This document shows, piece after piece, positions 7,074 to 15,793 of a stretch of DNA of 64,000 bases. The notes beneath the pieces were generated by a model. That model was not told the origin of the DNA. It worked only from the letters and a program-made list of their open reading frames with translations, and did no database searches. The stretch comes from Mucilaginibacter gilvus (GTDB taxonomy: Bacteria; Bacteroidota; Bacteroidia; Sphingobacteriales; Sphingobacteriaceae). Location of the stretch: NCBI RefSeq assembly GCF_004054195.1, contig NZ_SBIW01000004.1, forward strand, positions 186,001 to 250,000, written 5' to 3'. The translations under genes and the position numbers were made by a program. Within the stretch, counting starts at the first letter, position 1. The number at the start of each line of letters is the position of its first letter.

Positions 7074-8216
7074 ATTTTGGAACAAAACTTTTCCTATTGG
7101 GAGCGTACAGCGTTTATTGATAATGCCGATGTAATTATCATCGGCAGCGGCATTGTAGGCCTGAGCGCGGCCCTGCATTTGAAAACCCGCGAACCAAATT
7201 TAAAAGTCCTGGTGCTGGAGCGGGGCTTTCTACCCAGCGGCGCAAGCACAAAAAACGCCGGATTTGCTTGTTTTGGCACCGTTTCCGAGCAGCTATCGTC
7301 CTTAACACACTCCTCCGAAGAAGAGGTAGCCCGGTTAGTAAACTACAAATGGCGGGGCTTGCAGCGCCTAAGGCAAAACCTTGGCGATGAGAATATTGAT
7401 TACCATCAGCACGGCGGCCACGAACTATTTATTCAGGGCGAAGAAAGTTATGCCGATGAATGCATCGGGAAGATAGACTACCTGAATAATTTGTTAAAGA
7501 ACGCCATTAACGGGCATGACATTTATTCATTAGCGAATGAAAAAATTACAGGTTTTGGCATTGGCGGCGTAAGCCGGATGATTTACAACCCCTTTGAGGG
7601 GCAAATACATACTGGTAAAATGATGCGCACTCTCCTTAATAAATGCTACCAAAAGGATGTGGTGGTTTTAAACAACTGCGCAACAACCTCGGTGACACAC
7701 GAAGATGACCATATCCAAGTGAACACATCACATGGAGCCTTTAAAGCAGCTAAAGTAATATTGGCGACCAACGCTTTTGCCAGCCAGTTATTTCCCGAAC
7801 TTAAAGTTATCCCCGGGCGCGGGCAGGTATTGGTTACCAAGCCTATCCCCGGATTAAAATTGCAGGGCACTTATCATTTTAACGAAGGGTATTACTACTT
7901 CCGCAATATTGATGGGCGGGTACTGTTTGGGGGAGGGCGCAATCTTAATTTTGCTGCCGAAGAAACCGCTGAGTTCGGCCATACGGATGCCGTGAAGCAA
8001 AGCTTAGTAAAGTATCTCAACGAAGTTATCCTTCCCGGGCAAAATGCAGAAATTGATTACTGGTGGAGCGGTATTATGGGTTTTGGGGAAGACATTAGCC
8101 CTATTGTAAAACAGGTGGAGCCAAACATCTACTGCGCGGTACGCTGCAACGGAATGGGTGTGGCCATGGGCAGTCTGGTAGGCGAAGAAGTCGCCGATCT
8201 GTTGCTGAATAGCTGA
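7071..8216 (+). CDS. FAD-dependent oxidoreductase, DAO (glycine oxidase-like) family
   Basis: The 381-residue protein has a Rossmann FAD-binding motif DVIIIGSGIVGLSAALHL at about 20-37, then LERGFLPSGASTKNAGFACFG, which is typical of amino acid oxidases of the DAO family. A C-terminal substrate domain includes FRNIDGRVLFGGGRN and a final nucleotide-contact stretch CAVRCNGMGVAMGSL. The amine substrate is unknown. No ATG exists in frame before the flavin motif, so the start must be TTG at 7071 or 7077; the conserved lead-in FSYWERTAF supports this. The stop directly abuts the stop of the convergent helicase gene. Confidence 0.88.
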   Translation: MILEQNFSYWERTAFIDNADVIIIGSGIVGLSAALHLKTREPNLKVLVLERGFLPSGASTKNAGFACFGTVSEQLSSLTHSSEEEVARLVNYKWRGLQRLRQNLGDENIDYHQHGGHELFIQGEESYADECIGKIDYLNNLLKNAINGHDIYSLANEKITGFGIGGVSRMIYNPFEGQIHTGKMMRTLLNKCYQKDVVVLNNCATTSVTHEDDHIQVNTSHGAFKAAKVILATNAFASQLFPELKVIPGRGQVLVTKPIPGLKLQGTYHFNEGYYYFRNIDGRVLFGGGRNLNFAAEETAEFGHTDAVKQSLVKYLNEVILPGQNAEIDYWWSGIMGFGEDISPIVKQVEPNIYCAVRCNGMGVAMGSLVGEEVADLLLNS

Positions 8217-10805
8217 TCAGAATCCCTTTTTGCGGGTGATGCCCACCTTGCGGGCGCGCGGTGCCGGCTCGGGAACATCAACTTCATCGGCGCCATAGCG
8301 GCGGGCCATTTTGGAGATGCGCTCCTCCATGGTTTCGGTAGTTAATTTTTCGCGGCCAAGGCTATCTACCATTATCGGGAACGCGAAGGGTGTAGGGCGC
8401 TCTATGGTTTTTAAAACAATGCTTTGCGTGGCGATGCGCTGCAAGGCCGCCCGCAATCTAAATTCTTCCAATTGGAAAGCCAAAGCCTCGTTGTAAGCTT
8501 GGCGCACCAATAAATTATCCGGCTCGTACTCGTTAAACACTTCAAACAGCAACGACGTGGAGGCCTGTAAATGCTTGTTTTTCATGGGTTGGCCAGGGTA
8601 GCCTGTAAACACCAGCCCCCCGATGTGAGCAATATCACGGAAACGACGGCGAGTCATTTCGTTGGCGTTGAGGCTGTTTTGGATGTCTTCTATCAGGTTG
8701 TTGATAGAGAAGAAATCGGTATCTTCCAAGGCTTGTTCGATCGGGATATCCTCATCCGCCAACAGTTCAAAGCCATAATCATTCATGGCGATGGAGAAGC
8801 TGGCTGGTTTTATTTTGGAGATGCGGAAGGCCAGTAAACTCGCCATGCCCTCGTGCACCAGTCTGCCCTCGAAAGGGTAAAAAAGTAAATGGTGCCCCTC
8901 GCGGGATTTGAACGACTCTATTAAAAATTCATGGCTTTGTGGCAAATGCGATAACTTACTTTGCAGATCGAACAATGGCTTCAGGGCTTTCACCTCTATA
9001 TCCGCTTCTACCCCATGCGCCACTTCGTCCAGCTTGTCACGGAAAACAGCAGAGAGTTGCGAGGAAAGCGGCATCCGCCCGCCCGCCCAGCTGGGTATCA
9101 GGCCCTTGGTTTTGGTAGATTTTTTTACGTAGGCCGTCATTTCTTTTACCTTGATAAACTCCAGGCTGCGCCCCGCAAACCAAAACGTATTACCCGGTTT
9201 TAGTTTCGATATAAAGCCCTCTTCCAGCGTACCCAGGCTGCCGCCGCTAAGCCATTTTACCCGGATGCTGAGCTCGCTGGTAATGGTACCGATGCTAAGG
9301 CGGTGCCGCATGGCTACCCGGCGGTTATTCACTTTAAATAAGCCGTTCTCGACCTCAACCTTTAAAAACTCGTCGTATTGGGCAAGGGTTTTGCCACCGT
9401 TGGTAATAAAATCAAGCAGTTGGTTAAACTCGTCACGCCTCAGATCGGCAAAGGCAAAGGTTGATTTTACTTCTTTATATAATTCATCTGCCCTAAAACC
9501 TTCCGAAACGGCCAGCGTAACCATGTATTGAATCAGCACATCCATGGTGAGCAGCATCGGATCGCGGCTTTCAAATAAGCCGTTTTTAATCGCTTGTTTA
9601 AGCGCAGCCCCCTCCAGTAACTCCAAAGAATGGGTAGGCACAAAATAGGCCTTAGAGATAGCGCCGGGGGCGTGCCCGCTTCGCCCGGCACGCTGCATAA
9701 AACGGGCAACACCTTTAGGGCTGCCCACTTGTACGACGGTATCCACCGGCCTGAAATCCACGCCAAGGTCCAGGCTGGATGTACATACCACCACTTTTAG
9801 CGCTTCGGCATGGAGGGCCTGTTCCACCCAGTTGCGCAGCTCGTTATCCAGCGAGCCGTGGTGCATGGCCATAATGCCAGCGTACTCGGGATAATTATCA
9901 ATAATAGCATGGTACCAGATCTCCGCCTGCGAGCGGGTGTTGGTAAATATCAGCGTGGTCTTGCTTTTGGCTACTATCTTCATCACCTGTGGCAGCAATT
10001 TTACGCCGATATGCCCCGCCCAGGAGTAATTCTCTATATTCTCGGGTATCACAGATTCTATCACCAGCTTTTTAATAATATTGGCCCGCACCATGCGGAT
10101 CTGTTCCGGCGGAAAATCATTCCCAAGCAAAACCTCGGCGGCCTGCTCCAGGTTGCCAATGGTGGCAGAGATACCCCAAACTCTTAGTTGTGAGTTGTGA
10201 GTGGTGAGTGGTGAGTGGTTGCCTGCTTGGTTCTCTTCCGCTTTTTGGTTTGCGCTTAGGGCTTTCAGCTTGCTCAGCCCAAGTTCTACCTGTACGCCGC
10301 GTTTGGTGCCTAATAGTTCGTGCCACTCATCGCACACCATTACCTGCAGGCCGGAGAATACCTTTGGATATTCTTTTTGGGCGAGCATCAGGTGCAAACT
10401 TTCGGGGGTAGTGAGCAGTACTTCGGGCAGTTTTCTTTTGAGGGCGGCTTTCTCTGCTGCGGAGGTGTCTCCGGTGCGCGTCATGATGCGCCAGGGAAGG
10501 CCGATCTCGTCGCAGGTTTCCTGCATCGCCTTGCGGATATCGTTGGTGAGCGCCCTCAGGGGTGTTATCCAAAGCATCAGCAGGCCATTATTGCTTTTTG
10601 TAGTATAGGTATCGGGATGCTTATTAATAAAATCGGCCAGGAAGGGCAGGAACAAGGCAAAGGTTTTACCGCTGCCCGTAGGCGCGTTCAGCAAGCCCGA
10701 AAAGCCCGACAAATAGGCTTCCTCCATTTCTTTTTGAAACGGGAACTGCTTCCATGCCTTTTGCTTGTACCATTGCTGAATTACCTGCTGCCCTTTTGTT
10801 GCCAT
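8217..10805 (-). CDS. ligase-associated DNA damage response DEXH-box helicase (Lhr-like)
   Basis: This is a superfamily 2 ATPase of the Lhr family, part of a repair set usually encoded with an MBL-fold exonuclease, an ATP-dependent ligase and a phosphoesterase. Motif I is APTGSGKTFALFLPF, motif II is VCDEWHELLG (DEWH), motif III is WGISATIGNL, and motif VI includes QRAGRSGHAPG; C-terminal winged-helix and Lhr-type domains follow. I start at the ATG whose complement is 10803-10805 because MATKGQQVIQQWYKQKAWK aligns with the family start; an ATG five codons upstream is possible. The exonuclease and ligase are 35 kb away (46334-49014). A low-complexity insertion near residues 188-207 comes from a 7-nt repeat. 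Confidence 0.92.
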   Translation of the reverse strand: MATKGQQVIQQWYKQKAWKQFPFQKEMEEAYLSGFSGLLNAPTGSGKTFALFLPFLADFINKHPDTYTTKSNNGLLMLWITPLRALTNDIRKAMQETCDEIGLPWRIMTRTGDTSAAEKAALKRKLPEVLLTTPESLHLMLAQKEYPKVFSGLQVMVCDEWHELLGTKRGVQVELGLSKLKALSANQKAEENQAGNHSPLTTHNSQLRVWGISATIGNLEQAAEVLLGNDFPPEQIRMVRANIIKKLVIESVIPENIENYSWAGHIGVKLLPQVMKIVAKSKTTLIFTNTRSQAEIWYHAIIDNYPEYAGIMAMHHGSLDNELRNWVEQALHAEALKVVVCTSSLDLGVDFRPVDTVVQVGSPKGVARFMQRAGRSGHAPGAISKAYFVPTHSLELLEGAALKQAIKNGLFESRDPMLLTMDVLIQYMVTLAVSEGFRADELYKEVKSTFAFADLRRDEFNQLLDFITNGGKTLAQYDEFLKVEVENGLFKVNNRRVAMRHRLSIGTITSELSIRVKWLSGGSLGTLEEGFISKLKPGNTFWFAGRSLEFIKVKEMTAYVKKSTKTKGLIPSWAGGRMPLSSQLSAVFRDKLDEVAHGVEADIEVKALKPLFDLQSKLSHLPQSHEFLIESFKSREGHHLLFYPFEGRLVHEGMASLLAFRISKIKPASFSIAMNDYGFELLADEDIPIEQALEDTDFFSINNLIEDIQNSLNANEMTRRRFRDIAHIGGLVFTGYPGQPMKNKHLQASTSLLFEVFNEYEPDNLLVRQAYNEALAFQLEEFRLRAALQRIATQSIVLKTIERPTPFAFPIMVDSLGREKLTTETMEERISKMARRYGADEVDVPEPAPRARKVGITRKKGF
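10187..10221. repeat. five 7-nt repeats inside the helicase gene
   Basis: Units are GTTGTGA twice, GTGGTGA twice and GTGGTTG, exactly in 7-nt steps. On the minus strand they encode a serine-, threonine- and histidine-rich linker (SPLTTHNSQL) between helicase motifs II and III. The unit length not being a multiple of three, only certain copy numbers keep the frame. Confidence 0.8.
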
Positions 10806-10882
10806 GCCCTTATTATACAACGCAAATTGGAATAAGTTGCGTTGGTATCAAAGTACCGGGGCTTTTATTTATACTGTTTCAG

Positions 10883-11554
10883 TTAGCCGGTTCTATCGAG
10901 AGCCTTCTCTCTATCGGGCGTGTTATACAAATGCTCTGGTATTTCGGCAAGGGTTGATGGATGCACCTGTTCGCCCAGCCCATAAAATTGCTGAAAACTC
11001 ATGATAAGCGGTTTCCATGTGTCGGGGTCTACGTGATTGGGGTGGCCGTCCATTAATATCGACTCATCCAGGTAAACGCGTTTTATCAGCAATTCAAAAG
11101 TTAGAATCTTCCCACGCATATCGGCGTCGTGTTCGGCAAGGCCGTGTACTGCTTCAACCACTGCCTCCATTTGCACCGGGCATTCGTTAACTCTTGGTGC
11201 CTGCACGGTTTCTGATGTTTGTTTGGTTAAGCCCGCAAGTTCAAACTTGTCCTGGTGATACCGGTAGCCCTTTTGCACTTTACCGATGGGAACCGGGTTG
11301 CTGCCCGTGGTTTTGGCCAGCAAATTAACCGCGCCTGCTTGGTGTACCGATGGGAGGTTTAATACGCACTCCCTTGTACGTAATAGGTTTTGTGTTGTTT
11401 TAGAGGCCGCCGCCAGGCCGATGATACAACGCCAACCCAACCAGAAAATGGACGACATGGGCGCGAGATTATCTGTTTGGTTTTCGTTTTTTGTGCTGAC
11501 AAGCACTACCGGCGTGCCGAAGTACAAGATAGATGTTTGACTTTTAATATGCAT
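10883..11554 (-). CDS. flavin reductase-like domain protein
   Basis: The 223-residue protein belongs to the FMN-binding split-barrel flavin reductase family (flavoredoxin-like). The N-terminal half has TPVVLVSTKNENQTDNLAPMSSIFWLG, the loop that binds FMN, then CVLNLPSV; a later stretch, CPVQMEAVVEAVH, is typical. Proteins of this group transfer electrons through FMN or supply reduced flavin; the partner is not evident. The gene is monocistronic, placed between the helicase (78 bases away) and a divergent lipoprotein. Confidence 0.85.
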   Translation of the reverse strand: MHIKSQTSILYFGTPVVLVSTKNENQTDNLAPMSSIFWLGWRCIIGLAAASKTTQNLLRTRECVLNLPSVHQAGAVNLLAKTTGSNPVPIGKVQKGYRYHQDKFELAGLTKQTSETVQAPRVNECPVQMEAVVEAVHGLAEHDADMRGKILTFELLIKRVYLDESILMDGHPNHVDPDTWKPLIMSFQQFYGLGEQVHPSTLAEIPEHLYNTPDREKALDRTG

Positions 11555-11684
11555 ACTTTGATTTTATAAAACAAAAGTAGTACAGCCGTTACCAGGAGGG
11601 AACCCGATTCTTGCTGAGTATGTCTCTAACAAAAGGCGGGTTTTATAGTTATAAGTAAAGGGTTCAACAAAAAGATTAAAAGGG

Positions 11685-12287
11685 ATGAAGCGCTATACAT
11701 GTTTGACGATACTTTTTGCAATGCTGTTCGCTGTAGCGTGCAAGCAAAAAGGCAGCGACGCAGTGGGCAACGAGACCCCCAACCTGCCGGACACTACGGA
11801 GGTGAAAGCCATCCCCGCCGAACAGCTGATTAGCCCTGGTGAAAGCATAGGGCATATTAAACTGGAGGGCAGCGCCGATTCGGTAATGCAGCTACTTGGC
11901 CGCCCGGATACAGGCGACGCGGCCATGGGCAGCCAGTTGGCCACCTGGTATGCCGACCATGATACTGCCGGTTATCAAACCAGTATTTTTAGTCGCCGGG
12001 ATATGGGCGGCAAGGACGAGCCGGTTAGCCGCATCAAAAAAATACTGGTGACCTCGCCATGGTTTAAAACGGGTGAGTATATCAGTACAGGCAATAACAT
12101 AAAAGATATTGGCAAGTATTACACGCTTAAGGAAGGCAACGGTTATAAAAGAAATGGCCGAAGCATTAAAATATATACTGACATGGCGAAAGGGATTTCG
12201 TTTGAAATAGATGAGAACGGTAAATGCGTGAGTATATTGGTACATAAACCCAACTCCGCAGCGGATACTTATTTGAATATGCACTAA
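11685..12287 (+). CDS. hypothetical lipoprotein
   Basis: The 200-residue product starts with a lipoprotein signal, a hydrophobic stretch ending in FAVAC with the lipidated cysteine at 19. After a flexible acidic linker the body contains SPGESIGHIKL and DSVMQLLGRPD, a pattern like the small beta-lasso repeats seen in SmpA/BamE-type or DUF4309-type lipoproteins that monitor a flow of substrate, but no family can be named with confidence. It has its own terminator directly after the stop and is not part of an operon. Confidence 0.72.
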   Translation: MKRYTCLTILFAMLFAVACKQKGSDAVGNETPNLPDTTEVKAIPAEQLISPGESIGHIKLEGSADSVMQLLGRPDTGDAAMGSQLATWYADHDTAGYQTSIFSRRDMGGKDEPVSRIKKILVTSPWFKTGEYISTGNNIKDIGKYYTLKEGNGYKRNGRSIKIYTDMAKGISFEIDENGKCVSILVHKPNSAADTYLNMH

Positions 12288-12303
12288 GCATTAAAACTAT
12301 AAA

Positions 12304-12344
12304 ACAAGCAAGGCCTGATTTATCGCCGGGCCTTGCTTGTTTTT
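12304..12344 (+). terminator. intrinsic terminator between convergent genes
   Basis: A perfect 12-bp stem (ACAAGCAAGGCC at 12304-12315 with 12329-12340) is followed by a T-run on the plus strand; it ends the lipoprotein gene and, lying 15 bases beyond the stop of the M16 gene, may also serve the minus strand. Confidence 0.88.
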
Positions 12345-12358
12345 ATTAATAACGGAGC

Positions 12359-15220
12359 TTATTTTTTCTCCGGCATTAATATAAGTTTCACCAGGTTGGT
12401 GGTGTTTAAATATTTAGCAGCGGTTTGTTTGGTGCTTTCCACAGTGATCTGCTCCAGGCTGCTCACGTGCTTTAAAATGTCGTCTGGATTTTGGCCGTTT
12501 TGTGACGCACCACCAAGATATCCGGCCCAAAATACATTTTCCTTTAACTGAACCTGTGTAGAGCGAGCCTCTTCGGCAACGAATTTTTGTATGTCGGCCG
12601 GGGTTGCGCCATTCAATTTAAGTTTGCTTATCTCGTCCATAGTGGCAGCTATCAGTTTATCAACATTGGCGCTGCCGCAGGTGAAGTAAATGGTTGCCGT
12701 GTACCTGCCCGATGGAATTTTAGCGTAAGAGATCCTTACACCCGGCGCATAAACACCGCTTTCCTGTTCGCGCAGGCGCTCGGTAAGCTTAATGTTCATC
12801 ACCTCTTCCAATGCATCCAGTTGGATGTTGTTGGTTTCGTTGTACTCGTAAGTGCCGCTAAATACCATCTGTACGGTGGCTTTATCATCAAGGCCCTTGT
12901 AAACCGTTTTGGTTAACTGCCCTGCAGGCGGGTGGATGCCCAGGTCTTTATATTTTTCTTTTTTGTTTGTTGATGGAAGCGAGCCCAGGTACGATTCGAT
13001 GTATGGTTTTAAAACCTCTATATCAAAGTTGCCCACAAAAGTGAAGGTAAAGCCGCTTGCATCGGCAAAACGGTCTTTGTAAAAATTATAGGCCTTATCT
13101 AAGCTGGCCGAGTTTAAATTAGCCAGCGTGGTAACCATCGACCGCATATTATAATTGCTCAGCACGGCAGAAACGGTGTCTTGGTAAACGCTTCCCGGGT
13201 CCAGCCCACGGTTAGTGAGGATAGAACGTGTTTGGCTGATATTACCTTTCCAGATATCCTCATCCTTGCGAGGCTGGGTAAAGTAAAGGTTGATCAGCTG
13301 CATAGCCGTTTCAAAATCTTTTGGCGATGTGTTGGCGCTGATGCCCTGTGTAATATCGCTTATGTAGGTGTTTACGCTTACGTTTTTACCGGCAAGCATT
13401 TTATCAAGCTGGCCTTGGTTAAAATCGGCAATGCCGCTGCCGCCTATAATTGGGGCAGCCAAGTTAGCCGACGTGAAATCCTGGTCGCTGGCTAATGAGG
13501 TGCCGCCAAAGCTATAACCATTTACCATGATCTGGTCGTTTTTAAACTTAGTTGGTTTTAAGATCGCCTTTAAGCCATTCTCCAAAACCAATGTGGTAGT
13601 TCCTATGGCCTCGTCTGTTGTTTCGCTTACAATTTTACCGCGGGCAGGCGTTTTTTCCATCAATGGCCTGCTGGTAACATTATCCACATAAGCGGTTACG
13701 CCGGTACCGGCGGTGCTTATCCAGCCTAATATTGTTTTTTCGTTGGGTAGCTTATCCTTGTCTTTCTCCGGGCCTTCTATTATAATAACACGGTTTTGAT
13801 CGCTGATGAACTGGCCCGCCAAAACGTTCATATCGGCAGTGCCAATTTTGTTAATGTTGGTTGCAATGTAATTGTACTCAAACTCAATACCGGGGATGGC
13901 TTCGCCGGATAAAAAGTTTTTGCTGTAATCGCGCACAAAATTTGCCGAGTTGGTTTTGTCGCGCTCGTTATAAGCGTTTTGTACCTGTACCAAAACGGCT
14001 TGTTTAGCCCGTTCCAGTTCGGTTAGTGTAAACCCAAATTTGCGGGCGCGCTCGGTTTCGGCAACCATTGTTTTTACAGCGTTTTCCAGGTCGCCGGGTT
14101 TGGCTATCACTACCGAAGAAAAGGCATCTTGCTTGGCAAGTAACGACGCGTAGCTCGCCCTTGCGTATAAATACGGAGGCTCGGGCTTTTGCAATAATTC
14201 GTTTAGCCTTTCGCTCATCATGTAATTAAACAGGTTGATGCGGAGGCTGCGCATATAAGTTGTTGTGTTGGTAACCGTAGCCTGAGGGTGCTTCACAATA
14301 ATTTGCGCAAGTGTGTAAGGGAACTCCTTATCCGTAGCAATTTTAACTACCGTGCCGGGGGTTGATGGTACGGTAAACGCAGCGCGCGGTTTTTCGCCGG
14401 CCGGGTTGGTTAACAACGAAAATTTATTTTTAATGATCTCTTCAACCACTTTTACATCAAAATCGCCCACGGCAATAATCGCCTGCAGGTCTGGCCGGTA
14501 CCAATCGTGGTAAAAGCTTTTTATGGTTTCAGCGTTAAATGTTTTTAGTACGCTCTCTTGCCCAATTGGCAAGCGCGATGCATATTTGGAATTATTAAGG
14601 ATAACCGGCAATGTTTGCAGGCTAAGGCGCTCCTGCGCGTTTTTACCACGCAGACGGGCCTCTTCTAAAACAACGCCGCGCTCCTTATCAATTTCGGCAG
14701 CGTCAAAGCTTACGTAGCCCGCCCAGTTGGCCAATATATTAAAGCCATTGGTGAACACGGAGGCGCTATCGGTAGGTAAAGGCAGCTGGTAAACGGTTTC
14801 ATCGAAAGAGGTGTAAGCGTTAAGATCGGCGCCAAACTTTACACCCGATTTTTGCAGGTAGTTAACCAGCTCGTTCTTTGGATAATCGCGCGTGCCGTTG
14901 AAGGCCATGTGCTCGGTAAAGTGGGCCAGGCCTTGCTGGGCATCAGTTTCTAATATAGAACCGGTTTTTACCACAAGATAAAGCTCGGCGCGATTTTTGG
15001 GCTGTTCGTTATGGCGAATGTAGTAAGTTAAGCCATTTGGCAGTTTACCTATAAGCACGTTCGGGTCTGTTGGCAACAGGGACGGGCGTACCTGCAAAGC
15101 AGCTGCAACAGGTTTTGTTTTTGGCGATGGAGTGGGCTTTCTTTTAACCTGTGCAACAGTACTTGTTGTAGCAATTGCAAGTGCTATTAAGGTTACAGAA
15201 AAATTTCTATTAAAGTTCAT
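12359..15220 (-). CDS. M16 family zinc metallopeptidase (pitrilysin-like), secreted
   Basis: The 953-residue protein has an N-terminal signal peptide (about residues 1-23) and two M16 halves. The inverted zinc motif HFTEH at 100-104 supplies His100, Glu103 and His104, and the third ligand is in LEEARLRG near 186. The second half (about 520-950) has the usual C-terminal M16 domain without the zinc motif. Such peptidases form a clam-shell that degrades peptides, here in the periplasm. It is monocistronic, divergent from the symporter operon. Confidence 0.93.
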   Translation of the reverse strand: MNFNRNFSVTLIALAIATTSTVAQVKRKPTPSPKTKPVAAALQVRPSLLPTDPNVLIGKLPNGLTYYIRHNEQPKNRAELYLVVKTGSILETDAQQGLAHFTEHMAFNGTRDYPKNELVNYLQKSGVKFGADLNAYTSFDETVYQLPLPTDSASVFTNGFNILANWAGYVSFDAAEIDKERGVVLEEARLRGKNAQERLSLQTLPVILNNSKYASRLPIGQESVLKTFNAETIKSFYHDWYRPDLQAIIAVGDFDVKVVEEIIKNKFSLLTNPAGEKPRAAFTVPSTPGTVVKIATDKEFPYTLAQIIVKHPQATVTNTTTYMRSLRINLFNYMMSERLNELLQKPEPPYLYARASYASLLAKQDAFSSVVIAKPGDLENAVKTMVAETERARKFGFTLTELERAKQAVLVQVQNAYNERDKTNSANFVRDYSKNFLSGEAIPGIEFEYNYIATNINKIGTADMNVLAGQFISDQNRVIIIEGPEKDKDKLPNEKTILGWISTAGTGVTAYVDNVTSRPLMEKTPARGKIVSETTDEAIGTTTLVLENGLKAILKPTKFKNDQIMVNGYSFGGTSLASDQDFTSANLAAPIIGGSGIADFNQGQLDKMLAGKNVSVNTYISDITQGISANTSPKDFETAMQLINLYFTQPRKDEDIWKGNISQTRSILTNRGLDPGSVYQDTVSAVLSNYNMRSMVTTLANLNSASLDKAYNFYKDRFADASGFTFTFVGNFDIEVLKPYIESYLGSLPSTNKKEKYKDLGIHPPAGQLTKTVYKGLDDKATVQMVFSGTYEYNETNNIQLDALEEVMNIKLTERLREQESGVYAPGVRISYAKIPSGRYTATIYFTCGSANVDKLIAATMDEISKLKLNGATPADIQKFVAEEARSTQVQLKENVFWAGYLGGASQNGQNPDDILKHVSSLEQITVESTKQTAAKYLNTTNLVKLILMPEKK

Positions 15221-15462
15221 AAATCAATTAAGAATGAGAATGCTAAGATGCAAAACGAAAGAGGTAGTTACAAATTGTTTTCGGGCTTAATTACAGTAGG
15301 AATGGAAGCAAATACTGTGGTCATCGGAACAGGTTCAAATATTTAAAAACGGGGCAATATTATGCCCTTGCGATAGTTTAAGTAGTGGTTTTGTCACATT
15401 GTTTTATTTAGCCGGACTTATAAAAATTGATAATTGAATTAGGCATCAACGGTTTAATAATA

Positions 15463-15470
15463 TAAATTTG
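15463..15470 (+). promoter_or_regulatory. -7 box upstream of the symporter operon
   Basis: TAAATTTG fits TAnnTTTG and lies 26 bases before the ATG at 15496. It would drive the two small membrane genes and the symporter. The rest of the 15221-15495 gap shows no other feature. Confidence 0.5.
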
Positions 15471-15495
15471 CAATCGAATAATTAATATCAACACT

Positions 15496-15681
15496 ATGTC
15501 GCATCACGAAGAAGAGAAAAACTTTGATTACGTATATTACCTGGTTGCATTACTTAGCGGTGCTTTTGTGGGCGCAATTGTAGATCGTGGCTTTATATGG
15601 ATACCTGTAGGCGCTATACTTGGCTTGCTTTCCGCTGGGTTATTTATTAAGGTTTTGGTTAGTGGCCGTGAAGAGGTCTGA
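15496..15681 (+). CDS. small two-helix membrane protein preceding the symporter
   Basis: The 61-residue product begins with an acidic, soluble head (SHHEEEKNFDYVY) and has two hydrophobic segments (about 16-30 and 33-53). It resembles small membrane proteins with glycine-rich helices (GAFVGAIVD, GAILGLLSAG), but I cannot assign a family. A second, still smaller gene overlaps its 3' end, and the symporter follows, so the three are probably translated together. Confidence 0.6.
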   Translation: MSHHEEEKNFDYVYYLVALLSGAFVGAIVDRGFIWIPVGAILGLLSAGLFIKVLVSGREEV

Positions 15682-15793
15682 TAGCAGCCTCCCCTCATTT
15701 ATACAAAACTGGAACCAGTTTTACGGCGTTGTGCTTGTATGGCTGGTTTTTTTGATTTTTATCTTCTGGCTCATTACACGTTCTTTTGAATGA
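15668..15793 (+). CDS. 41-residue single-helix membrane protein, coupled to the symporter
   Basis: A GTG at 15668 opens a 42-codon frame that ends in a TGA overlapping the symporter ATG (ATGA at 15790-15793). The product has a soluble head with aromatic residues (NWNQFY), one strongly hydrophobic helix (VVLVWLVFLIFIFWLI) and the end TRSFE. It overlaps the previous gene by 14 bases. Its in-frame path from a small membrane gene to a stop-start overlap with a transporter is unlikely to be accidental. No ATG is available, so the start is uncertain. Possible role: small partner of the symporter. Confidence 0.6.
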   Translation: MKRSDSSLPSFIQNWNQFYGVVLVWLVFLIFIFWLITRSFE

